From the NCBI RefSeq assembly GCF_014640975.1, contig NZ_BMHO01000002.1, forward strand, positions 62,001 through 126,000: DNA of 64,000 nucleotides, written 5' to 3'. The first letter of the stretch is position 1. The number at the start of each line of letters is the position of its first letter. The notes beneath the pieces were generated by a model that was not told where the DNA came from, did not search any database, and saw only the letters and a list, made by a program, of their open reading frames with translations. The translations under genes were made by a program, and so were the position numbers. This DNA is from Microbacterium faecale (lineage in GTDB: Bacteria; Actinomycetota; Actinomycetes; Actinomycetales; Microbacteriaceae). This document shows, piece by piece, positions 42,871 through 51,420 of the stretch.

Positions 42871-42898
42871 CCTGTCTGGGCGAGTCTGCCCAGGCAGG
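42871..42898 (-). other. Stem-loop covering the infB ribosome-binding site
   Basis: On the minus strand CCTG-C-CTGGGC and GCCCAG-A-CAGG pair around a 6-nt loop. The 3' arm runs into the infB Shine-Dalgarno AGGAG (42873-42869). Translation of infB could therefore depend on melting or ribosome traffic from ylxR. Confidence 0.45.
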
Positions 42899-42923
42899 GC
42901 AGACCTCTAAAGGCGGACGGGTC

Positions 42924-43196
42924 TCATTTCGAGCCGTTCACTTGTTTTCCATAGCTGTTCAGCCGTTCTGTGAGTGTCTGCGTGTCGAGTGGTCCCGGCA
43001 CACGGAGTGCTCGCACGAAAGCGCGGCGCTGGATGGCCAGCTCCGCGCACTTGTGATCCGGATGCACCCACGCGCCCCTCCCCGACGCCGAACCACCCTC
43101 ATCGAGGATGAGGTGGGATTCGGAGGCGATCACCCGCAGAAGAGCGGATCGGGAGTCGCGCGTGCGGCATCCGACGCACGTTCGTACAGGTTCCAT
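42924..43196 (-). CDS. ylxR: YlxR family RNA-binding protein (DUF448)
   Basis: A 90-residue YlxR/YlxRQ-type protein. The N-terminal PVRTCVGCRTRDSRSALLRV and the GRGAWVHPDHKCAELAIQRRAF block are diagnostic. It lies in the conserved nusA-ylxR-infB order. YlxR proteins are nucleoid-associated or RNA-binding proteins that affect transcription or RNase P in some Firmicutes. ATG 43196 with GAGG 6 nt upstream is chosen over 43220. Confidence 0.9.
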   Translation of the reverse strand: MEPVRTCVGCRTRDSRSALLRVIASESHLILDEGGSASGRGAWVHPDHKCAELAIQRRAFVRALRVPGPLDTQTLTERLNSYGKQVNGSK

Positions 43197-43245
43197 CCTA
43201 CACCTCTCGCGACGCGACATGATCGCGTCGGCCGGCGTCGCGGCG

Positions 43246-44232
43246 CTAGTCGTCGAGGACGCTGTCGGGCTGGATGTCGATCTTCGCGCCCGTCAGCTTG
43301 GCGGCGAGACGGGCGTTCTGCCCTTCCTTGCCGATCGCGAGCGACAGCTGATAGTCGGGCACGAGTGCGCGCACGGCCCGGGTCTTCTCGTCGAGCACGA
43401 AACTCGAGGAGACCTTCGCGGGCGAGAGTGCGTGTGCAACGAAAGTCGCGATGTCGGCGTCGTAGTCCACAATGTCGATCTTCTCGCCGCCGAGCTCATC
43501 CTGCACCGCGCGGACGCGGCGCCCCAGCTCGCCGATGCATGAACCCTTCGCATTGATCGACGGGTCCTTCGCCGTGACGGCCATCTTCGTGCGGTGGCCA
43601 GCTTCGCGCGCGAGCGAGGTGATCTCGACGAGGCCCGAGGCGATCTCCGGAACTTCGAGCGCGAACAGCTTGCGGACGAGGCCCGGGTGCGTGCGGGACA
43701 CGGTGATCGACGGGCCCTTCATTCCGCGCGACACGCTCGTGACATAGACGCGGACGCGGGAACCGTGCGAGTACTCCTCGCCGGGGACCTGTTCCTCGGG
43801 CGGCAGGATCGCCTCGACGGTGCCGAGGTCGATGTGAATCATGCGCGGGTTCGGGCCCTGCTGCACGACGCCGGCGACGATGTCGCCCTCCTTGCCGCGG
43901 AACTCCCCGAGCACCGCGTCGTCGGCGATGTCGCGCAGACGCTGACTGATGACCTGCTTCGCCGCGTAGGCGGCGATCCGCCCGAACTCCTCGGGGTTCT
44001 GCTCTTCCTCGCCGATGACGGCGCCCTCGTCATCCGTGACGGGCGTCAGTACCGCGACGTGACCCGTCTTGCGGTCGAGTTCGGCGCGCGCACCCGTGGG
44101 AAGCTCGCCGGACTGCGTCATGTGCTTTGCGAATGCCGTGAGCACCGCCTGCTCGATGATCGCCGCGAGTTCGTCGAACGGAATCTCTTTCTCACGCTCG
44201 ATCGAACGCAGAAGTGCAAGATCGATCTCCAC
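43246..44232 (-). CDS. nusA: Transcription termination/antitermination protein NusA
   Basis: A 328-residue NusA, short as usual in actinobacteria. The N-terminal RNA polymerase-binding domain (EIDLALLRSIEREKEIPFDE) is followed by S1 (VQQGPNPRMIHIDLGTVEA) and two KH domains (AKDPSINAKGSCIGELGRRV, PDYQLSLAIGKEGQNARLAA). It lacks the C-terminal acidic repeats of E. coli NusA. GTG 44232 with GGGAGG 5 nt upstream is the likely start. The gene that normally precedes it, rimP, is absent here. Confidence 0.95.
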   Translation of the reverse strand: MEIDLALLRSIEREKEIPFDELAAIIEQAVLTAFAKHMTQSGELPTGARAELDRKTGHVAVLTPVTDDEGAVIGEEEQNPEEFGRIAAYAAKQVISQRLRDIADDAVLGEFRGKEGDIVAGVVQQGPNPRMIHIDLGTVEAILPPEEQVPGEEYSHGSRVRVYVTSVSRGMKGPSITVSRTHPGLVRKLFALEVPEIASGLVEITSLAREAGHRTKMAVTAKDPSINAKGSCIGELGRRVRAVQDELGGEKIDIVDYDADIATFVAHALSPAKVSSSFVLDEKTRAVRALVPDYQLSLAIGKEGQNARLAAKLTGAKIDIQPDSVLDD

Positions 44233-44505
44233 AGCAGCCTCCCTATTCAGCTCTCCCACCAGCTCACGTTCATGCCGGTGTCGACATGACGATACCCGAT
44301 GACCTCAGCCGGGTTCCTGGGTACGGGCCGCCGCGATCGTTCGGAGCAGGGGACTCGCCGTCCGCAGGCCCAGACCTTGCTCCACGAGCCGGAGGAATTC
44401 CCCGGAGCCTGCACTGCGCGTCCCCCACTGCGAGACACACGTGCGAAGTTCCCACCTGACCCGCCGCCGTTCCCCGCACGCTGGCATACGGGAGCCAGCT
44501 CCGGA
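44233..44505. other. Gap between proS and nusA without a recognisable gene
   Basis: The 273 nt hold only short overlapping frames in all three minus-strand phases, none with family features. A TATCGT box (minus strand, about 44326) may be a nusA promoter. The gap is too short for rimP. Confidence 0.4.
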
Positions 44506-46272
44506 TCAGGCGGTGAGCCGCGCGATAGCCTCCGCGACCGGCACCGTCTCACGGTCGCCCGTGCGCCGGTCCCACAGTTCGACGTCGCCGTCCTTCGCGC
44601 CGCGGCCCGCAACGACGATCTGCGGCACGCCGAGGATCTCCGCGTCGCCGAACTTCACGCCCGGGGATGTCTTGAGGCGATCGTCAAACAGCACGTCCTT
44701 GCCTGCGGCCTCGAGCCCGGCGATGAGCTCGTCTGCGAGGTCGTAGGCTTCCTTTCCCTTGCCGGTCGCGACGACGTGGATGTCGAACGGCGCGATCTGC
44801 TCGGGCCAGATGAGGCCCTTTTCGTCGCTGAATAGCTCGGCGATGATCGCCAGCACGCGCGTCACGCCGATGCCGTACGACCCCATCGTGACGGTGACCT
44901 GCTTGCCGTTCTCGTCGAGCACCTTCAGCCCGAGCGAGTCGGCGTACTTGCGACCGAGCTGGAAGACGTGGCCGATCTCCATGCCGCGCTCAAGCGTCAC
45001 GGGACCGGATCCATCGGGGGCCGGGTCTCCCTCGCGGACGTTCGCGACCTCGACGACGCCGTCGGCGGTGAAGTCACGACCGGCGACGAGACCGTAGACA
45101 TGCGCGTCGACGGTGTTCGCGCCCGTGATCCACGTGGTGCCGTCGACAACGCGCGGATCCAGGAAATAGCGCACGCGTGTCGTCGACTTCTCGCCGAGCG
45201 CGGGGCCCGCCTCGCTCCACGGCCCGATGAAGCCGCGCACGAGACCAGGGTTCCGCTCGAGATCTTCCGCCGTGGCGGGCTCGACCGCGGCCGGAGCGAA
45301 CGCGACTTCGGCGCGCTTGTCGTCCACGTCCCGGTCACCGGGGATACCGACCACGACGACCTCGCGGGTGCCGTCGAGGTGCGTGAGCGCGAGCACGACG
45401 TTCTTCAAGGTGTGCGCCGCGCTCCAGCCGCCATCGGGCGCGCCCGGGACGACGGCGTTCGCGTGATCGACGAGCGTCTGGATCGTCGTCGTGCCGGGCG
45501 AGTCGAAGATCACCGGGGCGGGAGCGCCGTCGGAGGCGACGGGCTCCGGGAGGGAGGTGGTGTACGCCTCGACGTTGGCGGCGTACCCGCCCGCGCTGCG
45601 CACGAACGTGTCTTCACCGACGGGTGTCGGGTGCAGGAACTCCTCGCTGCGCGAACCGCCCATCGCGCCGGCATCGGCCTGCACGATCTCGTATTCGATG
45701 CCGAGTCGCGTGAAGATGCGCTCGTAGGCCGCGCGCTGCGTCTCGTAGCTGCGGTCGAGGCCTTCATCGGTGTAGTCGAAGGAGTAGGCATCCTTCATCG
45801 TGAACTCACGGCCGCGCAACAGGCCCGCACGCGGTCGCGCCTCATCGCGGTACTTGTCCTGGATCTGATAGATCGTCAGCGGCAGGTCCTTGTACGAGGT
45901 GTAGAGATCCTTCACCAGCAGGGTGAAGGCCTCCTCGTGCGTCGGCGCGAGCAGGTAGTCGGCCTCCTTGCGATCCTGGAGCCGGAAGAGCGCCTCGCCG
46001 TACTCTTCCCACCGTCCCGTCCGCTCGTACGGCTCGCGCGGCATGAGTGCCGGGAAGTGCACCTCCTGGGCCTCCGCGCGCTCCATCTCCTCACGGATCA
46101 CCTGCTCGAGGCGCGCCTTCACGCGGAGCCCGAGCGGCAGCCACGCGAAGATCCCCGGCGCCTGGCGACGGATGTATCCCGCGCGGATGAGCAGCTTATG
46201 GCTGCGCACCTCGGCGTCGGCGGGATCCTCGCGGAGGGTACGGACGAAGAGCTTCGAAAGACGTGTGGCCAC
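44506..46272 (-). CDS. proS: Prolyl-tRNA synthetase
   Basis: A 588-residue class II aminoacyl-tRNA synthetase of the bacterial type with the editing (INS) insert. Motif 1 region [20 protein letters not shown], motif 2 [20 protein letters not shown], the INS domain at about residues 225-390 ([32 protein letters not shown]), motif 3 [14 protein letters not shown] and the anticodon-binding domain ([20 protein letters not shown]) are present. It charges tRNA-Pro. GTG 46272 is 6 nt after TAGACT, so the mRNA is probably leaderless. Confidence 0.96.
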   Translation of the reverse strand: MATRLSKLFVRTLREDPADAEVRSHKLLIRAGYIRRQAPGIFAWLPLGLRVKARLEQVIREEMERAEAQEVHFPALMPREPYERTGRWEEYGEALFRLQDRKEADYLLAPTHEEAFTLLVKDLYTSYKDLPLTIYQIQDKYRDEARPRAGLLRGREFTMKDAYSFDYTDEGLDRSYETQRAAYERIFTRLGIEYEIVQADAGAMGGSRSEEFLHPTPVGEDTFVRSAGGYAANVEAYTTSLPEPVASDGAPAPVIFDSPGTTTIQTLVDHANAVVPGAPDGGWSAAHTLKNVVLALTHLDGTREVVVVGIPGDRDVDDKRAEVAFAPAAVEPATAEDLERNPGLVRGFIGPWSEAGPALGEKSTTRVRYFLDPRVVDGTTWITGANTVDAHVYGLVAGRDFTADGVVEVANVREGDPAPDGSGPVTLERGMEIGHVFQLGRKYADSLGLKVLDENGKQVTVTMGSYGIGVTRVLAIIAELFSDEKGLIWPEQIAPFDIHVVATGKGKEAYDLADELIAGLEAAGKDVLFDDRLKTSPGVKFGDAEILGVPQIVVAGRGAKDGDVELWDRRTGDRETVPVAEAIARLTA

Positions 46273-46278
46273 GCGTCG

Positions 46279-46284
46279 AGTCTA
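46279..46284 (-). promoter_or_regulatory. -10 element of a leaderless promoter (proS)
   Basis: Minus-strand TAGACT (46284-46279) is followed by CGACGC and the GTG at 46272. It lies at the very end of the upstream SMR gene. Confidence 0.55.
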
Positions 46285-46638
46285 TTCCGTCGCCACGGCC
46301 GCCTCGTCGCCGCCCCGTTCGTCCGTCGGGAGGAGCTTCAACCCGATGGCCGCGCCGACGATGCCGGCGAGGAAGAGGACGCGCCAGAACGTGATCGGCT
46401 CGGCACCCGTTGCCATCGCGTACGCCACGGTCAGTGCTGCGCCGAGTCCCGTCCAGAGCGCGTACGCGGTGCCGATCGGGATCTCGCGCATGGCCCAGCC
46501 GAGTCCGAGCATGCTCGCGGCGAGCGCGACGAGGAATATGGCAGTCGGAACTGGCCGCGAGAGGCCGTCGCTCGCACCGAGCGCCGTCGCCCAGACGGCC
46601 TCGAGCACGGCGCTGATGAAGAGGATCACCCAGTGCAT
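46282..46638 (-). CDS. SMR family efflux protein, probable guanidinium exporter subunit (second of pair)
   Basis: A 118-residue small multidrug resistance protein with four helices. The conserved membrane Glu is in AVLEAVWATALGASDG and the family motif IGTAYALWTGLGAA follows. Its ATG shares one base with the stop of the first SMR gene (TGATG). The C-terminus has an extra acidic tail. Two unequal SMR genes in tandem usually form a heterodimer. The riboswitch upstream indicates guanidinium as substrate. Confidence 0.88.
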   Translation of the reverse strand: MHWVILFISAVLEAVWATALGASDGLSRPVPTAIFLVALAASMLGLGWAMREIPIGTAYALWTGLGAALTVAYAMATGAEPITFWRVLFLAGIVGAAIGLKLLPTDERGGDEAAVATE

Positions 46639-46952
46639 CAGGACACCGCCTTCAGCCCGATGACGCTCGCGACGAGCAGCGCGAGCAGTGCTCCGCGCAG
46701 GATCGTCATCCGCTCTTCCCGACGGAACACGGCGAGGACGACCGTCAGCACGGCCCCGATCCCGACCCACACCGCGTAGGCAGTACCGGTCGGGATCGCG
46801 TTCATCGCATACGCGAGTCCCGCCATGCTCGCGGCCAGCGAGATGACGAACAGCACCGACGGCCACAGCTTCCGGAAGCCTTTGGAAGCAGACAGCGCGG
46901 TGGCCCACACCGCCTCGAGCAGACCCGAGGCGATCAGCACGATCCATTCCAT
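46638..46952 (-). CDS. SMR family efflux protein, probable guanidinium exporter subunit (first of pair)
   Basis: A 104-residue SMR protein with four helices, the essential Glu in SGLLEAVWATALSASKGF and the motif PTGTAYAVWVGIGAVLTV. The ALSASKGF segment after the Glu is nearer to Gdx/SugE-type guanidinium exporters than to Qac-type multidrug pumps. ATG 46952 follows GGGAGAGG. It is expressed behind a guanidine-II riboswitch and coupled to the second SMR gene. SMR exporters swap guanidinium for protons. Confidence 0.9.
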   Translation of the reverse strand: MEWIVLIASGLLEAVWATALSASKGFRKLWPSVLFVISLAASMAGLAYAMNAIPTGTAYAVWVGIGAVLTVVLAVFRREERMTILRGALLALLVASVIGLKAVS

Positions 46953-46970
46953 GCGGGGATCCTCTCCCAC

Positions 46971-47014
46971 CGGGGTCGTCCCCGAGATGCAGGCAGTCGA
47001 ACGGGTCGTCCCGT
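46971..47014 (-). promoter_or_regulatory. Guanidine-II (mini-ykkC) riboswitch
   Basis: On the minus strand two hairpins with ACGA tetraloops stand in tandem: ACGGG-ACGA-CCCGT (47014-47001) and CGGGG-ACGA-CCCCG (46984-46971), 16 nt apart. Two stem-loops with ACGR loops directly upstream of SMR genes are the definition of this riboswitch class. The second hairpin ends about 18 nt before the ATG, close to the Shine-Dalgarno GGGAGAGG, which fits control of translation start by guanidinium binding. Confidence 0.9.
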
Positions 47015-47048
47015 CCGGCACGCAGGATCCGCGTACGTTCCTAGTGTC

Positions 47049-47678
47049 TCACAACAGCGGCGCGACGCGCTCGCGGATCCGCGCGGCGAGGTCCTCCGCG
47101 GAAGCGGTTGCGTCAAGGACGAGGAACCGCTCGGGATCGGCGTCCGCGAGCGCGAGATACGCGTCGCGGACCCGCGCGTGGAAGTCGGACTTCTCGGCTT
47201 CGAGCCGATCGAACGGTTTGTCGTCCGCGTCGAGACGTGCGCGCGCGGCGACAGGATCGAGGTCCAGCAGCACCGTGACGTCGGGCAGCGCGCCCCCCGT
47301 CGCCCAGAGCGACAGCTCGCGCACCTCCTCGGCACCGAGCGAGCGCGCCGCGCCCTGGTACGCGACGGACGAGTCGAGGTAGCGGTCCTGGATCACGACC
47401 TCGCCGCGGGCGAGAGCCGGCGCGACAAGCGCTGCGACGTGATGGGAGCGGTCGGCGGCAAAGAGCAAGGCTTCCGCGCGCGGCCCGATGTCGCCGCGGT
47501 GATGCAGGACGAGCTCGCGGATCGTCTGCCCGACATCCGTGCCGCCCGGCTCACGGGTGCGGACAACACGGTGCCCCTCGTCCTCGCACCACGCGCGCAA
47601 CAGCTCAGCCTGGGTGGTCTTGCCCGAGCCGTCGCCGCCTTCGAAGGTGACCCAGAGGCCGCGCGCGTCGCCGCTCAT
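47049..47678 (-). CDS. tmk: Thymidylate kinase
   Basis: A 209-residue P-loop kinase. It has VTFEGGDGSGKTTQAELL (Walker A), TREPGGTDVGQTIRELVL, the DR(Y) motif QDRYLDSSVAYQGAA and the LID near DDKPFDRLEAEKSDFH. It phosphorylates dTMP to dTDP. The ATG overlaps the topA stop by 4 nt, the usual actinobacterial topA-tmk pairing. No holB follows directly; the guanidine exporter genes come next on the same strand. Confidence 0.96.
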   Translation of the reverse strand: MSGDARGLWVTFEGGDGSGKTTQAELLRAWCEDEGHRVVRTREPGGTDVGQTIRELVLHHRGDIGPRAEALLFAADRSHHVAALVAPALARGEVVIQDRYLDSSVAYQGAARSLGAEEVRELSLWATGGALPDVTVLLDLDPVAARARLDADDKPFDRLEAEKSDFHARVRDAYLALADADPERFLVLDATASAEDLAARIRERVAPLL

Positions 47679-50494
47679 CCGTTCTCTGCGGCGCGTGCCG
47701 CCTTGTTCGCCGCCCGAGTGGCGGCAGCCTTCTTCGCGGCCTCAGAGCGCGAGGCACTCGTCGTCTTCTTCGCAGGAGCCTTCTTCGTCGGCGCCTTCTT
47801 CGCGGGTGCCTTCTTCGCGGGTGCCTTCTTCGCACCCCGCTTCTTCGCCGGTCCCTTCGCACGCTTGTCCGCGAGCAGCTGCACGGCTGCTTCGAAGTCG
47901 ACGTCGGCCACATCGGTTCCGCGCGGGACCGTGGCGTTCGTCTCACCATCGGTCACGTACGGCCCGAAGCGACCATCGCGGATCCGTACGGCCTTGCCGC
48001 TGGTCGGATCTTCCTTCTCGAAGTCCTTCAGCGCCGTCGCCGCGCGACGTGCTCCGTACTTCGGCTTCTTGTAGATCTCGAGTGCCTCATCGAGCGTGAG
48101 ATCGAAGATCTGCTGCTCCGTCTCGAGCGAGCGCGAGTCGGTGCCCTTCTTGAGGTAGGGCCCGTAGCGACCGTTCTGCGCCGTGATCGGCTCGCCGCTC
48201 TCGGGATCCTCGCCGACCGTGCGCGGCAGGTTCAGCAGTCGTAATGCTGTGTCGAGGTCGACCGTATCGGGTGACATCGACGCGAAGAGCGACGCGCGAC
48301 GAGGCTTGGGCGCGGCCTTCTTCTTCGTGGTCTTCTTCGCCGGAGCGTCCGTCACCTCGCCGGTGGCGGTGTCGACCTCGGGCTCTTCCGGTTCTGTCTC
48401 TTCGAGGTACGGGCCGAAGCGTCCGTCCTTCACGATGATCGTCTTGCCGTTGTCCGGATTCTCACCGAGCACGCGGTTTCCGGCGACGGGTGCGTCGATC
48501 AGCTCCTGCGCCTTCTCGCTCGTGAGCTCGTCGGGCGCGAGGTCCTCGGGCACGTTGATCCGGCGCGGATCCGCATCGGGGTTCGCCGCATCCGTAATCT
48601 CGAGGTACGGGCCGTACTTTCCGAACCGCAGCGTGGCAACGTCGGTAATCCGCGTGGCGTTGAGCTCACGCGCATCGATCTCGCCGAGGTCGTCCACGAT
48701 GGTCCGCAGACCGGGGTACCCCTCGCCACCGAAGTAGAAGTCGTGCAGCCAGTCGGCGCGGTCGGCCTCGCCACGCGCGATGCGGTCGAGATCCTCCTCA
48801 AGCGTCGCGGTGAAGTCGTAATCGACGAGCGCGCCGAAGTGCCGCTCGAGCAGCCGGACCACGCTGAACGCGAGCCACGTCGGAACAAGTGCCTGGCCGC
48901 GCTTGCGTACGTAGCCGCGGTCGAGGATCACGCCGATAATGCTCGCGAACGTTGAGGGTCGCCCGATCCCCCGCTCCTCGAGGGCCTTGACGAGAGTGGC
49001 CTCCGTATAGCGCGGCTTCGGCGACGTCTGGTGGCTCTTCGCCTCAGACTCGCGGACCGCGACGACGTCGCCGGACGCGACCTGCGGCAGCTGCTGGTTC
49101 CTGTCCTCGTCGCCGGCGAACCGCTTCTCGTCGGAGCCCTCCTCGTAGGCCTCGAGGAAGCCCTTGAACGTGTAGACGGTCCCGGACGCGGTGAACTCGA
49201 GCTGCTGCTCAGCGGCAGTCAGCCCGAACGTGATCGTCGTCGTCTCGAGCTTGGCGTCGCTCATCTGGCTCGCGACCGTGCGCTTCCAGATCAGGTCGTA
49301 CATGCGCTGCTCGTCGCGACCGAGCTGACCGGCGACCTGATTCGGCGTGCGGAACGTGTCGCCGGACGGACGGATCGCTTCGTGCGCCTCCTGCGCGTTC
49401 TTCGACTTCGACGCGTACACGCGGGGCTTCGCGGGCACCGCTCGGTCACCGTACAGCGCGACCGCCTGCGAGCGCGCGGCCTGAACGGCCTGTGCGCTGA
49501 GGCTCGTCGAGTCCGTACGCATATAGGTGATGTAGCCGCGCTCGTACAGACTCTGCGCCACCGACATCGCGATTTTCGCCGTCATGCCGAGCTTGCGGCC
49601 AGCTTCCTGCTGCAGCGTCGACGTCGTGAACGGCGCGTAGGGGCGACGCGTTCCGGGCTTCGCCTCGACCGCGCGGACCTCCGCGGATCCGGCGTGATCG
49701 ATCGCTGACGCAAGCGACGTCGCCTGCGTCTCGTCGAGAACGACGACGGCCTTCTTCAGGTTGCCCTCGTCGTCGAAGTCGCGTCCCGAGGCGAGCGGAG
49801 CGCCGTCGATGCGCGCGAGGCGGATCGAGAAAGCGGCTCCGCCGTGATCAGCCGTCGACGTGATCGAGCAGTAGTTCGCGGAGACGAATGCCATCCGCTC
49901 ACGCTCGCGGTCGACGACCATGCGCGTCGCGGCAGACTGCACGCGGCCGGCGCTCAGCGCCTGGCCCGAGCTGCCGGATCCGACCTTGCGCCACAGCACG
50001 GGCGAGACGTCCCAGCCGTACAGCCGGTCGAGCAGACGCCGCGTCTCCTGCGCGTCGACGAGCGAGGTGTCGAGCTCTCGGGTGTCCTCGACGGCCTTCT
50101 CGATCGCGTCCTTGGTGATCTCGTGGAACACCATGCGTTTGACGGGGACCTTCGGCTTCAGCGTCTCGAGGAGGTGCCAGGCGATGGCCTCGCCTTCGCG
50201 GTCACCATCCGTCGCGAGCACGAGCTCGCTCGCACTCTTGAGCGCGCGGCGCAACTCGGCGACCGTCTTCGTCTTGCGGTCGCTCACGACGTAGTACGGC
50301 GCAAACCCGTTCTCGATGTCGATCGAATACTTCCCGTACCGTGCGCGGTCCTTCTCAGGAATGTCGCGCTTGCCGGCGAGATCGCGAATGTGACCGACCG
50401 AGCTGAGCACCTCGTAGTCGTCCCCCAAGTAGCTCTGGATCGAGCGCATCTTGGTGGGCGACTCGACGATGACGAGTTTCTTGCCGTCTGCCAA
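47675..50494 (-). CDS. topA: DNA topoisomerase I (type IA)
   Basis: A 939-residue topoisomerase. The N-terminal TOPRIM domain (KLVIVESPTKMRSIQSYLG, LVLATDGDREGEAIAWHLLE) is followed by the catalytic tyrosine in YERGYITYMRTDSTSLS and three to four C-terminal FGPYL-type repeats (RFGPYLEE, RYGPYLKK, RFGPYVTD). The last 60 residues are a Lys/Ala-Pro tail typical of actinobacterial TopA, which binds DNA without zinc fingers. It relaxes negative supercoils. The start codon is TTG with AAAGGA upstream. Confidence 0.97.
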   Translation of the reverse strand: MADGKKLVIVESPTKMRSIQSYLGDDYEVLSSVGHIRDLAGKRDIPEKDRARYGKYSIDIENGFAPYYVVSDRKTKTVAELRRALKSASELVLATDGDREGEAIAWHLLETLKPKVPVKRMVFHEITKDAIEKAVEDTRELDTSLVDAQETRRLLDRLYGWDVSPVLWRKVGSGSSGQALSAGRVQSAATRMVVDRERERMAFVSANYCSITSTADHGGAAFSIRLARIDGAPLASGRDFDDEGNLKKAVVVLDETQATSLASAIDHAGSAEVRAVEAKPGTRRPYAPFTTSTLQQEAGRKLGMTAKIAMSVAQSLYERGYITYMRTDSTSLSAQAVQAARSQAVALYGDRAVPAKPRVYASKSKNAQEAHEAIRPSGDTFRTPNQVAGQLGRDEQRMYDLIWKRTVASQMSDAKLETTTITFGLTAAEQQLEFTASGTVYTFKGFLEAYEEGSDEKRFAGDEDRNQQLPQVASGDVVAVRESEAKSHQTSPKPRYTEATLVKALEERGIGRPSTFASIIGVILDRGYVRKRGQALVPTWLAFSVVRLLERHFGALVDYDFTATLEEDLDRIARGEADRADWLHDFYFGGEGYPGLRTIVDDLGEIDARELNATRITDVATLRFGKYGPYLEITDAANPDADPRRINVPEDLAPDELTSEKAQELIDAPVAGNRVLGENPDNGKTIIVKDGRFGPYLEETEPEEPEVDTATGEVTDAPAKKTTKKKAAPKPRRASLFASMSPDTVDLDTALRLLNLPRTVGEDPESGEPITAQNGRYGPYLKKGTDSRSLETEQQIFDLTLDEALEIYKKPKYGARRAATALKDFEKEDPTSGKAVRIRDGRFGPYVTDGETNATVPRGTDVADVDFEAAVQLLADKRAKGPAKKRGAKKAPAKKAPAKKAPTKKAPAKKTTSASRSEAAKKAAATRAANKAARAAENG

Positions 50495-50569
50495 AGCGGG
50501 TCCTTTCTTCGTTGCACACCATACACACCGCTGTCTGGGGGTCGGCGCGCGCGCCCGCCATGCGGAAGC

Positions 50570-50887
50570 TCACGGAGGCGGGCCAGCTCTGGCGCGTGCG
50601 GACAGCGGGATCCGCGCGAACGATCCGACGACCTCGACGGTCGCCGTGAGGTCGTCCACGACACACGAGGCGACATCGACGCCGGCGGCGTTCGCGACGT
50701 CGGTCGCGCGTGTACACGGCGCACCACTCGCGAACCCTGCGGCAGCATCTGCCGCGGCGAGGGCCGCCGCGTCGGCGACGCCCGCCACGCGCTGGCTTGC
50801 GCCGGCTGCGCCGCCCACGGCGGCCAGGCCGAGTGCGAGGGCCGCGGTGAACCCCATCGCGCCGACCGCGACGACGGTTCCGGCCAT
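50570..50887 (-). CDS. Rv3654c-like TadE-like protein of the Tad pilus locus
   Basis: A 105-residue protein with one N-terminal membrane helix (GTVVAVGAMGFTAALALGLAAVGG) followed by ADAAALAAADAAAG and two cysteines (GAPCTRATDVAN, VASCVVDD). This matches the small TadE-like protein always found beside this gene set in actinobacteria. The ATG shares one base with the TadE stop. It is probably a minor pilin or secreted component. It is the last gene of the five-gene Tad string. Confidence 0.82.
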   Translation of the reverse strand: MAGTVVAVGAMGFTAALALGLAAVGGAAGASQRVAGVADAAALAAADAAAGFASGAPCTRATDVANAAGVDVASCVVDDLTATVEVVGSFARIPLSARARAGPPP

Positions 50888-51225
50888 CACAGGCCCCCGT
50901 CCAGCGCGCAGCTTCTGGCCATGACGGGGACGACGACTGCTGCGACGCGAACCTCGGCCGTCGCCGTGACGCACACGAGGTCGCCGTCGGATCCGATCAC
51001 CGCGGCTGCTCCCGCAACGGACGAGGCGACCAATCCCGCCGCGCGGTCGGGTTCGCCACGGGAGACGAGGCGCGCCGCATCGGCCGCCGCGTCCTGGAGA
51101 CGCACGTGGGTCGAACCGACCATCAGAGCCGCCGCGCCGACCGCAATGACGGCGACGATCGCAGGGAGTGCGACCGCGAACTCCGCCGAGGCGGAGCCGC
51201 GGTCGCTGTACCGGCGGCGGGTCAT
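50887..51225 (-). CDS. TadE family minor pilin-like protein
   Basis: A 112-residue protein with the TadE start RGSASAEFAVALPAIVAVIA, where the conserved Glu sits at the head of the membrane helix, followed by VRLQDAAADAARLVSRG. TadE proteins are processed by prepilin peptidase and take part in Flp pilus assembly. It overlaps the DUF4244 gene by 4 nt and the following gene by 1 nt. Confidence 0.88.
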   Translation of the reverse strand: MTRRRYSDRGSASAEFAVALPAIVAVIAVGAAALMVGSTHVRLQDAAADAARLVSRGEPDRAAGLVASSVAGAAAVIGSDGDLVCVTATAEVRVAAVVVPVMARSCALDGGL

Positions 51226-51386
51226 GGCACCTGCAATGCCTGTTCCACGATGCCCTCGATGAGCGAGCGCACGGCACCGGACCTCATCACGGCGACGAGG
51301 ACGCCCGCGATCGCGACGGCGGCCATCGTCACGATCGCGTACTCGGCGGTCGATGCCCCCTCTTCATTGGTCCAGAGGTCTCTCAT
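51222..51386 (-). CDS. DUF4244 Flp pilin-like small protein
   Basis: A 54-residue protein, MRDLWTNEEGASTAEYAIVT followed by a single hydrophobic helix and a short tail. The EEGASTAEYA motif is the prepilin cleavage region with the conserved Glu at +5. This is the probable major Flp-type pilin. It is below usual gene-calling length but overlaps tadE by 4 nt and lies in the expected place between the secretion F protein and TadE. Confidence 0.88.
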   Translation of the reverse strand: MRDLWTNEEGASTAEYAIVTMAAVAIAGVLVAVMRSGAVRSLIEGIVEQALQVP

Positions 51387-51420
51387 TCGGTCTTCCCTTC
51401 TTCTCAGTGGGTTCGTCGGG

